From positions 3,410,001-3,474,000 of the forward strand of contig NZ_JANQBQ010000001.1 in the NCBI RefSeq assembly GCF_024723825.1: DNA of 64,000 bases, written 5' to 3'. The translations under genes and the position numbers were made by a program. Below, in pieces: positions 17,191 through 25,254 of this stretch (position 1 is the stretch's first letter; each line of letters begins with the position of its first letter). This DNA comes from Romboutsia lituseburensis. GTDB lineage: Bacteria > Bacillota > Clostridia > Peptostreptococcales > Peptostreptococcaceae. Below the pieces are notes generated by a model. The model worked only from the letters and a program-made list of their open reading frames with translations, was not told the origin of the DNA and did not search any database.

Positions 17191-17464
17191 ATCCCATTCT
17201 TGAAAAATGTTCAATGGCTTTTGCAAAGTCTTTAATTGTTTTTTCAGTATCTCCATGTTCAATACCATCTTTTACACAATGGTTTATATGACCTTCTAAT
17301 ACTAACTGTCCAACTTTATGCACTGCTTTTTTTACTGCATTGATTTGAATTAAAACATCTTCACAAGGTATATCTTTATCAACCATTTTATCTATGGCAT
17401 TTAATTGTCCCATTATCTTTTTTATCCTTTTATGTAAATTATCTGAATCCATACATTGACGCAT
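17189..17464 (-). CDS. csoR: CsoR-family metal-sensing repressor
   Basis: The 91-residue all-helical repressor has the exact spacing of the CsoR copper site: C34 (in DIPCEDVL), H59 (in LEGH) and C63 (in NHC), separated by 24 and 3 residues. In CsoR proteins Cu(I) binding to these residues releases DNA. An extra N-terminal cysteine (C4) is present. GGAGG precedes the ATG. The neighbouring ATPase gene and the palindrome at 16974-16989 form the expected regulatory pair. Persulfide-sensing CstR relatives lack the histidine, so copper sensing is the better reading. Confidence 0.88.
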   Translation of the reverse strand: MRQCMDSDNLHKRIKKIMGQLNAIDKMVDKDIPCEDVLIQINAVKKAVHKVGQLVLEGHINHCVKDGIEHGDTEKTIKDFAKAIEHFSRMG

Positions 17465-17682
17465 AGTCTATCCTCCACCTTTAAATTCTATCTATTATGT
17501 AGAAGAATATCATTGGTATTTAGTAATGTCAATAAAATATATACAACAGTTAAATTTTTAGATATATTTCTTACAATAAGAATAAATAGCTATTGATTGT
17601 TTATTTTTTGCTGTAAATTGGAAAAATTAGTTGACACATAAAAATAAAGTACTATACTTAAAGTGTAAATAAAATTTAAAAA
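17465..17682. promoter_or_regulatory. Divergent promoter region, csoR / thiamine operon
   Basis: This AT-rich stretch separates the repressor gene from the TPP riboswitch. TTGACA at 17632-17637 and TATACT at 17652-17657 are separated by 14 bases; with TTAAAG-like alternatives nearby they probably make the plus-strand promoter for the riboswitch transcript. No gene is visible. Confidence 0.5.
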
Positions 17683-17765
17683 TTGCTAGGGGAGCCATAT
17701 GGCTGAGAGGATTACCGACCCTTATACCTGATCTGGATAATGCCAGCGTAGGGAAGCTTTATAAG
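17683..17765 (+). ncRNA. TPP riboswitch (THI element)
   Basis: The conserved thiamine-pyrophosphate aptamer is plain: GGGGAGCC, then GGCTGAGAGGA, then GACCCTTATACCTGATCTGG and the terminal AATGCCAGCGTAGGGAAGC. It senses TPP and controls the thiM-tenA-thiT operon. A terminator lies about 70 bases downstream at 17834-17867. That arrangement implies transcriptional control: TPP bound favours termination. Confidence 0.97.
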
Positions 17766-17833
17766 ACTTGACACAACAAATATTATTTTAGATAGTTATA
17801 AATCTAAACATTAATTTTGATATTTATTGTACA

Positions 17834-17867
17834 TAAAGCTATACCTAATCAGGTATAGCTTTTTTTA
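17834..17867 (+). terminator. Riboswitch-controlled terminator
   Basis: AAAGCTATACCT and AGGTATAGCTTT pair around a 4-base loop and end in seven T. It lies between the aptamer and thiM. Its TATACCT arm repeats the TATACCTGAT of the aptamer, so alternative pairing of AGGTATA with the aptamer strand could act as the switch. Confidence 0.85.
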
Positions 17868-17914
17868 CGTTTAAGAAAATTAAATGCTAAAACTTAAATT
17901 AGGGGGGCTTTAAG

Positions 17915-18709
17915 ATGTTTAATTTAATTGAAAAGGTGAAAGACGTAAATCCATTAGTTTTACATTATACAAATAATGTAACTATAAATGATTGTGCTAA
18001 TATAACGTTAGCATTAGGGGCAAGCCCTTTGATGAGTTTTTCATATGAGGAAGTAGAAGATATAGTAAAAGCAGCAAATTCAGTAGTTATAAACATAGGA
18101 ACTATGAATTCAGAGTTATTAAACTTATATCTAATAGCAGGTAAAGTTGCTAATAAATATAAAAAGCCTGTTATATTAGATCCAGTAGGTGTATTTGCAA
18201 CTGAAGCTAGAACAAATCTTACAAATAAACTTTTAAATGAAGTTAAGTTTGACGTAGTAAAAGGAAATGTGGCAGAAATTAAATTTATAGGTGGATTTGA
18301 TGTAAAGGGAAAAGGTGTGGATTCATTTGATGATGAAACAGATTGTACAGAGATTATAAAAAAAGTAGCTAAGAAGTTAGAATGTGTAGTAGCAGCAACA
18401 GGAAAGACAGATATTATAACAGATGGAGATAAAGTTTATAAAATAAATAATGGAACTGAAAAACTTAAAGGAATAACTGGAACTGGTTGTATGAGTGCAA
18501 GTTTAATTGCAAGTTTCTTAGGGTGTGATGAAGACACATTAGAATGTGCCACTATGGGAGTTTTAACAATGTCTTTATGTGGTGAATTAGCTGATAGTCA
18601 AAATCCAGCTATAGGAAGCTTTAAAGTGAATTTAATGGATGAAGTATATAAATTAAATGTTGATAAATTAAATACATATGCAAAGATAGAAGAATTAGCA
18701 TTAGCTTAA
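17915..18709 (+). CDS. thiM: ThiM, hydroxyethylthiazole kinase
   Basis: This enzyme phosphorylates the thiazole moiety (HET/THZ) salvaged from thiamine breakdown, giving the phosphate used to remake thiamine. The 264 residues have the ribokinase-like ThiM landmarks: HYTNNVTINDCANITLALGASPLMS near the N-terminus, VILDPVG near residue 88 and the anion-hole motif GITGTGCMSAS near residue 190. GGGGGGC precedes the ATG. It is the first gene of the TPP-controlled operon. Confidence 0.95.
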   Translation: MFNLIEKVKDVNPLVLHYTNNVTINDCANITLALGASPLMSFSYEEVEDIVKAANSVVINIGTMNSELLNLYLIAGKVANKYKKPVILDPVGVFATEARTNLTNKLLNEVKFDVVKGNVAEIKFIGGFDVKGKGVDSFDDETDCTEIIKKVAKKLECVVAATGKTDIITDGDKVYKINNGTEKLKGITGTGCMSASLIASFLGCDEDTLECATMGVLTMSLCGELADSQNPAIGSFKVNLMDEVYKLNVDKLNTYAKIEELALA

Positions 18710-18736
18710 TAAAACAAAAAGAATGGAGAGATAGAT

Positions 18737-19411
18737 ATGTTATTTACTGAGCGTTTATTTGAAGGAAGTAAAGATATTTGGGAAAGTTATTTAGAGCATC
18801 CTTTTTTAAAAGAAATAGGAGAAGGAACTTTAGATAAAGAGAAATTTAGAAAATACCTTATACAAGATTATTTATATTTAAAAGAATATACAAAAGTGTA
18901 TTGTATGGGAGTTGTGAAAAGCAACACTATAAGAGAAATGAATATGTTTTATGAAGGTGCTGATGGGATCTTAAATGATGAAACAGCAAATCATATTTCA
19001 TACTTAAAAGGTTTTGGAGAAAATATGGATGAAATAGAAAAATATGAGTATCACAAAAACAATGAAAGTTATACAAGCTATATGAAAAATGTATCATTAG
19101 CAGGTGGGGCTAAGGAAATAATATCTGTAATACTTCCTTGCACATGGAGTTATAACTATATAGGACTTAAATTAAAAGAAAACTATAAAGATTGTATAGA
19201 AGATAGTTTTTATAAAAGTTGGATAGAAACTTATAGTAGTGAAGGATATACTAAGTTTACAAATGATTGGATAGATTTTACTAATGAAATATGTAAAGAC
19301 CTAAGTGAGGAAGAAGAAAGAAATCTTATAAGTATATTTAGAAAAGCTAGTATATATGAAATGGACTTTTGGCATATGGCATATGAAGGGAGTGAGCTAG
19401 CTTATGTTTAA
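18737..19411 (+). CDS. tenA: TenA, aminopyrimidine aminohydrolase (thiaminase II)
   Basis: TenA hydrolyses the amino group of degraded thiamine pyrimidines to give HMP for salvage. The 224-residue helical protein has the catalytic cysteine in ILPCTWSYNYIG near residue 135 and the family acids in YEGADGI and FWHMAYEGSE at the end. GGAGAG precedes the ATG. It follows thiM by 27 bases and overlaps thiT by 8 bases. Confidence 0.95.
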   Translation: MLFTERLFEGSKDIWESYLEHPFLKEIGEGTLDKEKFRKYLIQDYLYLKEYTKVYCMGVVKSNTIREMNMFYEGADGILNDETANHISYLKGFGENMDEIEKYEYHKNNESYTSYMKNVSLAGGAKEIISVILPCTWSYNYIGLKLKENYKDCIEDSFYKSWIETYSSEGYTKFTNDWIDFTNEICKDLSEEEERNLISIFRKASIYEMDFWHMAYEGSELAYV

Positions 19412-20000
19412 TAGTATATTACTTGTAGTTTGTGTAGTTCCATTAGTTTTATATGTTTTAAAAATAAGAAAGTATAAATTTAAAACAAAAGAAATGGTTG
19501 TAATAGCAATGTTTAGTGCAATGAGTTATATATTATCATTAATTCCATTTGTAAGATATCCTCAAGGTGGAGGAATTAACATGTTCTCAATGTTACCATT
19601 GTTATTGGTATCAGTTTTATATTCAAGAGAGGCAGGACTTACAGCCGGTCTTATAACAGGAACTATAAGCTTATTAATAGGCGGATACATAATGCACCCT
19701 GCTCAAGTTATCTTAGATTATGCTATTCCTGATATGGCACTAGGTCTTAGTGATATGTTTGGAAAAGATGATAAGAAAAAAATTATATTTGGTAGTTTAG
19801 TTGCAATATTATTAAATACAACGTCACACTTCTTATCTGGAGTATTTTTCTTTGGTCAATTTGCACCAGAAGGAATGAACCCCGTACTTTATTCATTCTT
19901 ATACAACTTCTCAGGTCATGGAGTAGAAGGAGTACTTTGCGTAGTTATAATGGCATTACTTCCATTAGCTAATTTAAGAAAAGTTGCAAGTTTACAATAA
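19404..20000 (+). CDS. thiT: ThiT, thiamine-specific ECF transporter S-component
   Basis: This 198-residue protein with about six helices binds thiamine and works with the shared ECF ATPases and T-component, which are not encoded here. The family signatures YPQGGGINMFSMLPLL and HPAQVILDYAIPDMALG are present. An extra N-terminal hydrophobic segment precedes the usual start region. The 8-base overlap with tenA couples translation. The operon therefore joins uptake with pyrimidine and thiazole salvage; thiD and thiE must be elsewhere. Confidence 0.93.
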   Translation: MFNSILLVVCVVPLVLYVLKIRKYKFKTKEMVVIAMFSAMSYILSLIPFVRYPQGGGINMFSMLPLLLVSVLYSREAGLTAGLITGTISLLIGGYIMHPAQVILDYAIPDMALGLSDMFGKDDKKKIIFGSLVAILLNTTSHFLSGVFFFGQFAPEGMNPVLYSFLYNFSGHGVEGVLCVVIMALLPLANLRKVASLQ

Positions 20001-20110
20001 ATACTTTCATGACATAAATTATCAAATTGTAAATAAATTGTAAGAATATTGTTATTTTATTGTAAATACTTATTATGCAAAATTTGGTATCATTAGTTTA
20101 AGCTAAACGA

Positions 20111-20188
20111 ATTTTAAGCAACGGACGAAGTCGTTGGCGATATGAAGTGTAGCGCCCACGCGGTGGCTTAAAGCGAAGCGAATTTTAA
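20111..20188 (+). repeat. Dispersed GC-rich structured repeat, copy D
   Basis: This full-length copy has the same orientation as copy A. The outer arms TTTAAGC and GCTTAAA pair perfectly. The inner hairpins are CAACG/CGTTG and CCAC-gcg-GTGG. It lies between thiT and a lipoprotein gene, ending about 20 bases before that gene's start, inside its probable leader. Confidence 0.8.
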
Positions 20189-20207
20189 TAATAAGGAGAA
20201 TAAACTG

Positions 20208-20882
20208 ATGAAACTAAAAGTGAGTTTACTGGCATTAATGATGAGTTTAACTTTAGTAGGATGTGCAAATCAATCAACTACTACTGAAACTAAAAAAGAT
20301 AGTAATCAAGTACAAGAAAATATAGATTCACCAAAAGACAACGCAAAAGATGATAATGAACAAAGTGATGATATACAAAAAGAAGATATAGAGGCAAAAC
20401 AAGAAGCAAAAAGTGATAAAGTTAAAAAAGAAGAATCTAAAAAGAATTTAAAGAAGCAAGAAGAGAAAAAAGAAGCAAAATCAGAAACAACAGATTTTAA
20501 AATATACACAGCAAAAGAAGAAGACACTCAAAGCATAGTTGAATTTGAAACTATAAAAATAAAAAATAGTGCTTCAAAAGAAGACAAAATAAATGAGCTA
20601 ATATCAGCTTTAAAAAATGATTACTTCAAAGATGATGCACAAATGGTTTTACAATCAATAGACAAGAATGGTATTTTAACTATAAACTTAGTAGACCAAC
20701 AAAAGTGGGCTAAACACTTTGCAGGATCAACTGGTGGAGCTATATCTCAAGCTGCTATAATAGAAACTTTATTACAAAGAGATTACCAAGGTGATTGGAT
20801 AAAAGGTGTTAAAGTTTTAGTTGATGGTAGTGATGAGGAAGTATTTGATCATGCATCATTTGTAGATGTATTTTATAGATAA
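20208..20882 (+). CDS. Lipoprotein with C-terminal GerMN-like domain
   Basis: The 224-residue protein has a lipoprotein signal with the lipobox LVGC (lipidated C19). A very charged Lys/Glu/Asp-rich linker follows (about 25-95). The C-terminal globular domain (about 100-224) has the GerMN pattern: KINELISALKND, then a STGGAISQAAIIETLL helix and VKVLVDG. GerMN domains occur in sporulation and spore-germination lipoproteins and in surface proteins, so this is probably an extracytoplasmic envelope or spore protein. AAGGAG precedes the ATG. The long linker may span the cell wall. Confidence 0.82.
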   Translation: MKLKVSLLALMMSLTLVGCANQSTTTETKKDSNQVQENIDSPKDNAKDDNEQSDDIQKEDIEAKQEAKSDKVKKEESKKNLKKQEEKKEAKSETTDFKIYTAKEEDTQSIVEFETIKIKNSASKEDKINELISALKNDYFKDDAQMVLQSIDKNGILTINLVDQQKWAKHFAGSTGGAISQAAIIETLLQRDYQGDWIKGVKVLVDGSDEEVFDHASFVDVFYR

Positions 20883-20890
20883 TAATTATT

Positions 20891-20924
20891 AAAGAGCTAT
20901 CTCTATATAGATAGCTCTTTTTCA
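20891..20924 (+). terminator. Terminator after the GerMN lipoprotein
   Basis: AAAGAGCTATCT and AGATAGCTCTTT pair around a 6-base loop with a T tail. Confidence 0.9.
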
Positions 20925-20967
20925 TTAAAAAATAACTATAAATGATTTTAGTTAATCAAAATATAAA

Positions 20968-21405
20968 TTAAATAAAGTCTTTATTTATTTGCTTTAATAT
21001 GTGTTTTAATTCTTCAAAACTATTATCATTTGTATTCTTAAAAGAAATATTGTAAAAATCAGTAAGTATTTTATTTGTAATATCTATATATTCTGTTCCT
21101 TTTTTAGTTAAAAAAACATTGAAAAATCTCTTGTTATTCTCATTTCTAACTCTTTTTATCAAATCTTTTTTTTCTAAAGACTGAGCCATCCTAGTTGCAG
21201 CAGCCTTATCGATAGATAAATTTCGAATTAACTCATCTTGAGGAATGCCATTAAAATTTATCACTTCTTTTAAGTAAGAAAACTCAGAATTAGTTATCTC
21301 TAAATCAATAAGATTTTTACCTATAAATGTTGTGTAATTTTTTCTAAACAAAGCTATGTTTCTTATTAAATCTAATATATCATTACTATCCAAATATATT
21401 ACCAC
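20968..21405 (-). CDS. MarR-family transcriptional regulator
   Basis: The 145-residue protein has the winged-helix layout of MarR: a dimerisation helix, then the recognition region IPQDELIRNLSIDKAAATRMAQSLEKKDLIKR and the wing VRNENNKRFFNVFLTKKG. It is transcribed away from a FUSC-family transporter gene. The two palindromes at 21521-21573 between them are probable binding sites, so it should repress the transporter until a ligand, perhaps an aromatic or toxic compound, binds. Confidence 0.9.
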   Translation of the reverse strand: MVIYLDSNDILDLIRNIALFRKNYTTFIGKNLIDLEITNSEFSYLKEVINFNGIPQDELIRNLSIDKAAATRMAQSLEKKDLIKRVRNENNKRFFNVFLTKKGTEYIDITNKILTDFYNISFKNTNDNSFEELKHILKQINKDFI

Positions 21406-21520
21406 CTATCTCATTCTAATGTACATGTAACTAAAATAAAGTTAAAAAATTAAATCCATAACATATATACATATTTTAACATTATAAAATATTAAAGTAA
21501 AATCTAAATCATATTTTAAT

Positions 21521-21573
21521 TGTTGACATATCAACTATAAAAATATATACTTTTAAAGTTGATATATCAACTT
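21521..21573 (+). promoter_or_regulatory. Promoter with two MarR-type operators
   Basis: A promoter with TTGACA (21524-21529) and TATACT (21546-21551), spacer 16, is overlapped by the imperfect palindrome TGTTGACATATCAACT (21521-21536) at the -35 region. A perfect 18-bp palindrome, AAGTTGATATATCAACTT (21556-21573), lies just after the -10. They share the half site AGTTGATAT and their centres are 36 bp apart. This is a classic two-site repression layout for the FUSC gene. Confidence 0.8.
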
Positions 21574-21600
21574 ATTAAAATTATAAGGGTAGGTGATTAA

Positions 21601-23343
21601 ATGGAAAATCAAAAAGTTAAAGCATCTTTATTTAAAGCTACGTTTATGATGATAAATTTTATTTTTTACTTAAAAGTATTTGGAAACGAAAATATAATGC
21701 TAGGCACAGTGCTAGGTATAGCAGCAATTATGTTTTTAAGAAGAGATTTTAGAGAAGAATTACTATACAGAGCCACTACATTTTTAATAATAAATCTTTA
21801 TTTAGTGGTAGCTTCATATTTAGTAAATTTAAATATTTACATAGGCATTATTTTAAATTTTACTACTATATTTACAATAACTTATTTATACATGAATGAT
21901 TTTAAAAATCCAACATCATATATGTTTTTAATGATGTATATATTTATGATATCGACTGAAATAACACAACAAGAATTGCCTACAAGATTGCTAGCAGTAG
22001 GTGCAGGCGTAATTATAATAATTATAGCTCAAGTAATGATTAATAGAACAACAGCAAAAGAAAAATCAGATATTGCTATAAACACTATAATAGATAAATT
22101 AAAAAAACAGATAGATAATTTAATATTAGAAAAATATGATGAAAAAGAATCAATAAAAATAAATCAACAAATAAGATATTTAATTGCATCTACAAGTATA
22201 AAAAGATATAAACACTTTAAACATAATAAAGTTGCAATAAAACAATTTAGTATAGGTATATGTTTATCAAGATTAAATACAATGATAAGTCATGTGGCAA
22301 GTTTTAAGGTTGATAAAGAGAAAAAAAATGAATATTTAAATGATTTAAAAATTCAAGTTGAAAATATTAATAACTTAAATAAAAATTTGCAAACTATTGA
22401 ACAGGTAAATTTTAGAGTTGATGAATTTATAAATAAATATAAAAATTTAAATTTAAAACTAATAGATGAAAGTATTTATGTTTTCAAAATATTTAAAGAA
22501 ATAATAGATTATAGTGAAGAAAATAAAGAAAATGTTGTAACAAAACTTTATGAAAATATAAATACTAAAAAGCCATTTAATTTGTTTAAATTAATGAGAG
22601 AAAATTTTAATATAAATTCATTAAAGTTTAGATATTCAATCAGACTAGCAATAGGGATATCAATAATGGTATTTTTAGCTCAGATTACTAATATTAATCA
22701 TGAATCTTGGATAATACTTAGTTGCTATGTAGTGTTACAACCATATAAAGAGGATGGACTTATAAAAGCTCAAAAAAGATTTATAGGGGTTATTATAGGA
22801 GTAACTATATTTTTTATAGTATTTAGTATAATTAAAGATCGTATATCAATTCAAGTTGTACTATTTATAGGGTTTATAGGATATTTTTATTTCGCAGATT
22901 ATAGTAAAAAAGTTGTAATGACTACAATATTATCTTTAACTGTAGCATCGATATCTGAAAATATACACACCATATCTATAAATAGATTTATACTTGTAAC
23001 AACAGGCATAGTTATAGGACTTTTATTTAATAAATATTTTTTACCATATAACATAGAAGATTCTATAAAAGAACTTAAGTATAAATACAAAAAAAATACA
23101 AGGCAAATGTTAAATGAATTAGATGAAATAAAGCATGGTAGATTAAATATGTTGAATATTATAAATTTATCTATAGATAGAAATAAAATTGAACAAAATT
23201 TGATTTTAAATAGTAATAAGTTAAATAAAGGTAATATAAATACGTTTATTCATGATCAAAGTATAAAAATGGGTAGTGAAAAATATTTAATATTAAACTA
23301 TCTATATTTAAATTACTATCAAAAAAGAAGCAATTTTAATTGA
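21601..23343 (+). CDS. FUSC-family membrane exporter
   Basis: The 580-residue protein has two blocks of membrane helices (about 12-150 and 345-500) around and before cytoplasmic helical regions. That is the duplicated layout of the fusaric-acid-resistance/aromatic acid exporter family. The second block contains SLKFRYSIRLAIGISIMVFLA and SWIILSCYVVLQPYKEDGLIK, the typical FUSC core. Aromatic acid or drug efflux is likely; the substrate is not evident. Control by the divergent MarR repressor is strongly suggested by the operators. Confidence 0.85.
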   Translation: MENQKVKASLFKATFMMINFIFYLKVFGNENIMLGTVLGIAAIMFLRRDFREELLYRATTFLIINLYLVVASYLVNLNIYIGIILNFTTIFTITYLYMNDFKNPTSYMFLMMYIFMISTEITQQELPTRLLAVGAGVIIIIIAQVMINRTTAKEKSDIAINTIIDKLKKQIDNLILEKYDEKESIKINQQIRYLIASTSIKRYKHFKHNKVAIKQFSIGICLSRLNTMISHVASFKVDKEKKNEYLNDLKIQVENINNLNKNLQTIEQVNFRVDEFINKYKNLNLKLIDESIYVFKIFKEIIDYSEENKENVVTKLYENINTKKPFNLFKLMRENFNINSLKFRYSIRLAIGISIMVFLAQITNINHESWIILSCYVVLQPYKEDGLIKAQKRFIGVIIGVTIFFIVFSIIKDRISIQVVLFIGFIGYFYFADYSKKVVMTTILSLTVASISENIHTISINRFILVTTGIVIGLLFNKYFLPYNIEDSIKELKYKYKKNTRQMLNELDEIKHGRLNMLNIINLSIDRNKIEQNLILNSNKLNKGNINTFIHDQSIKMGSEKYLILNYLYLNYYQKRSNFN

Positions 23344-23360
23344 AAAATAAGTAGAAAAAA

Positions 23361-23395
23361 GATAGAGAGCTAATATTAGATCTCTATTTTTTTTT
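23361..23395 (+). terminator. Terminator after the FUSC gene
   Basis: The arms ATAGAGAgCTAAT and ATTAGaTCTCTAT pair with one mismatch and run into nine T. Confidence 0.8.
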
Positions 23396-23492
23396 ATATT
23401 TATAAATTTTTGCTAGGGTTAATTACACTTAAAGCATCCATAAATAATTTTATAGATGTCATTTATTAATATAATTTAATCTTTGTCTAATG

Positions 23493-23538
23493 TTGACTTT
23501 AACAATATTAATGATACAATTAATATTGTTAAAGTCAA
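23493..23538. promoter_or_regulatory. Perfect 20-bp inverted repeat around a promoter
   Basis: TTGACTTTAACAATATTAAT (23493-23512) and its exact reverse complement (23519-23538) flank a 6-base loop, gataca. TTGACT at the left end and TACAAT at 23515-23520, 16 bases apart, look like -35 and -10 boxes, so the promoter is built into the palindrome. It lies 39 bases before the DUF2089 gene. It is probably a high-affinity operator, or else an RNA hairpin if transcription starts upstream. Confidence 0.7.
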
Positions 23539-23576
23539 TATGGAAAAAAATGTTAATTAAGTTAAAGGGGAAGAAT

Positions 23577-23876
23577 ATGAATGAAAAAAAATTACCACAA
23601 TGGATATTATCATTAGACGAAGAAGATTTAAATTTTATAAAAAACTTCATAATTACATCAGGATCATTAAAGGAAATATCTAAGTTATATGAAGTTTCTT
23701 ATCCAACAGTTAGACTTCGTTTAGATAAACTAATTCAAAAAATAGATTTAAATGATAAGCAAGAACAGCAACCTTTTTGTACATTTATAAAAGGTCTAGC
23801 AATTGATTCTAAAATTGATTTAGAAACTGCAAAAATGATTATTGAAAAATATAAAGAAGAAAAGGAGGAAAAATAA
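23577..23876 (+). CDS. DUF2089-like helix-turn-helix protein
   Basis: The 99-residue protein has the DUF2089 pattern: LPQWILSLDEEDLNFIKNFI, then SGSLKEISKLYEVSYPTVRLRLDKLIQK, a helix-turn-helix. It is therefore a likely DNA-binding regulator. AAAGGGGAAG precedes the ATG at 23577; the longer reading upstream would run back through the inverted repeat and is not credible. The next gene, a membrane protein, begins one base past its stop. Autoregulation through the inverted repeat upstream is the simplest model. Confidence 0.8.
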   Translation: MNEKKLPQWILSLDEEDLNFIKNFIITSGSLKEISKLYEVSYPTVRLRLDKLIQKIDLNDKQEQQPFCTFIKGLAIDSKIDLETAKMIIEKYKEEKEEK

Positions 23877-23877
23877 T

Positions 23878-24165
23878 ATGTTTAAATTTTTTATGGCAAT
23901 AATGGTAGCAATTGTTGTATTAGCAACACAACAATATTTAAGTACAAGAAAAAATTGGGTTATGGGAGGATTTTTACCTATTATATGGTTAGGATTTTCA
24001 ATTTGGATAATTTATTTTAGTCACTTAAAAACTAACCATTCTTTAATACCAGCATGTGTAGTAATGTTTTTAACTTTAATGTGTGTTTGGGCAGAAGGAA
24101 GAGAGTCACTTAAAAAGAGAATAAATGAAGAACTAAATAAAATGAAAATACATGATATTAAGTAA
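23878..24165 (+). CDS. Small membrane protein partnered with DUF2089 regulator
   Basis: The 95-residue product has three predicted helices (about 2-17, 27-46, 51-70) and a charged C-terminal tail. AAGGAGG lies 7-8 bases before the ATG at 23878, inside the end of the previous gene, so the two are co-translated. Small membrane proteins commonly sit next to DUF2089 regulators, sometimes as anti-regulators or targets; which applies here is unknown. A broken CPBP protease gene follows. Confidence 0.75.
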   Translation: MFKFFMAIMVAIVVLATQQYLSTRKNWVMGGFLPIIWLGFSIWIIYFSHLKTNHSLIPACVVMFLTLMCVWAEGRESLKKRINEELNKMKIHDIK

Positions 24166-24195
24166 TAATATATGTTAAGCAAAGAGGGGATAGCA

Positions 24196-24751
24196 TTGGA
24201 AAGATATTTTGATAAAATAAGTTTATTTAAAATAATATAATAAGATTAATTCTGAGATTGTAGACTCTATACTATCTGAACCTGTAGCAAAATCAAGCTT
24301 TATTTCAACTGTATTTTTATTCACTTTTACCGTTATACTAGCACCAATTGTTGAAGAAATTGTATTTAGGGGAATATTACTTCGTAGAATTTCTTTCAAA
24401 TTTGGGATTCGTAAGGGAATAATCCTATCATCTATTGTATTTGCAATCCTTCATCCAGGTCTTGGACATATTTTTTCATTTATAGCAGGTGTAATTTTCT
24501 CATTGATATACTTAAAATACAACAATATTTTAATAAATACCATAACTCATATGTGTCACAACCTTGTATATTTTTTAGGTACGGTGTTCTCAATGTTTTT
24601 TACAAATCAAAATACATCTATATCTAATATAGAAAGTACTATATATATTTTTGTAGGGGTATTGGGACTTATATTTTCTTTTAGATATTTATTTAAGTAT
24701 GTAAAAGTAAATTTTCCTGATAAAGATAGTGAAAAGAATGTATTGCTTTAA
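24196..24751 (+). pseudogene. CPBP (CAAX-type) membrane protease gene, internally deleted
   Basis: A TTG start at 24196 with GAGGGG before it opens a short frame (MERYFDKISLFKII) that stops at 24238-24240. Another frame then runs to 24751 without its own start and encodes the catalytic half of a CPBP intramembrane metalloprotease: APIVEEIVFRG holds the EExxxR motif, AILHPGLGH the first histidine motif and NTITHMCHN the second. About 100 residues of N-terminal membrane region appear to be missing between them. Expression of an active enzyme seems unlikely. Confidence 0.75.
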
Positions 24752-24833
24752 ACTACTAAGTTTATTATCTTCATAACTTATATTAAGTAGTGTATAATAA
24801 CTATACGACAAAATGAAAGGGGGACGAACTGTT

Positions 24834-25157
24834 TTGAATTGGATAACATTATTATTTTTTGCAATATGCTCAGTCATTACAGCGGTTATATCTTTTATTT
24901 CTGAATTATCTGTAAGTATGTCTAGATTTACTGCTAGTGAGTCATATCCGGGAGATATTACTTTTGATGAAAAAGTGTTTTTTTTCATATCCCATAATAT
25001 CATTTTTTTTATTTTACTTGTATTAATTGTTTTTCCACTAAAACGATTACTAAAAAATAAAATTACTTCAAAGAAAACTAATTTTAATATTTATACTATT
25101 TTTATATTATCAATAGTTATATTCGCTATTTACAGATATGTATATATTTTTAGTTAG
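24834..25157 (+). CDS. Small membrane protein, unknown
   Basis: The 107-residue protein has three hydrophobic segments (about 4-24, 51-70, 84-104). I place the start at TTG 24834, behind AAAGGGGG; the in-frame ATG at 24813 lies before that ribosome site. No motif is recognisable. It lies among decayed genes and may be part of the same accessory patch. Confidence 0.55.
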   Translation: MNWITLLFFAICSVITAVISFISELSVSMSRFTASESYPGDITFDEKVFFFISHNIIFFILLVLIVFPLKRLLKNKITSKKTNFNIYTIFILSIVIFAIYRYVYIFS

Positions 25158-25254
25158 ATTAGAGTAGTATAAAATTGTTAAAAATGAGACAATTATGCAT
25201 ATTATGAAAAACATGACACAATTATGGTATAAGATGGTTACAAATTTTAATTAG

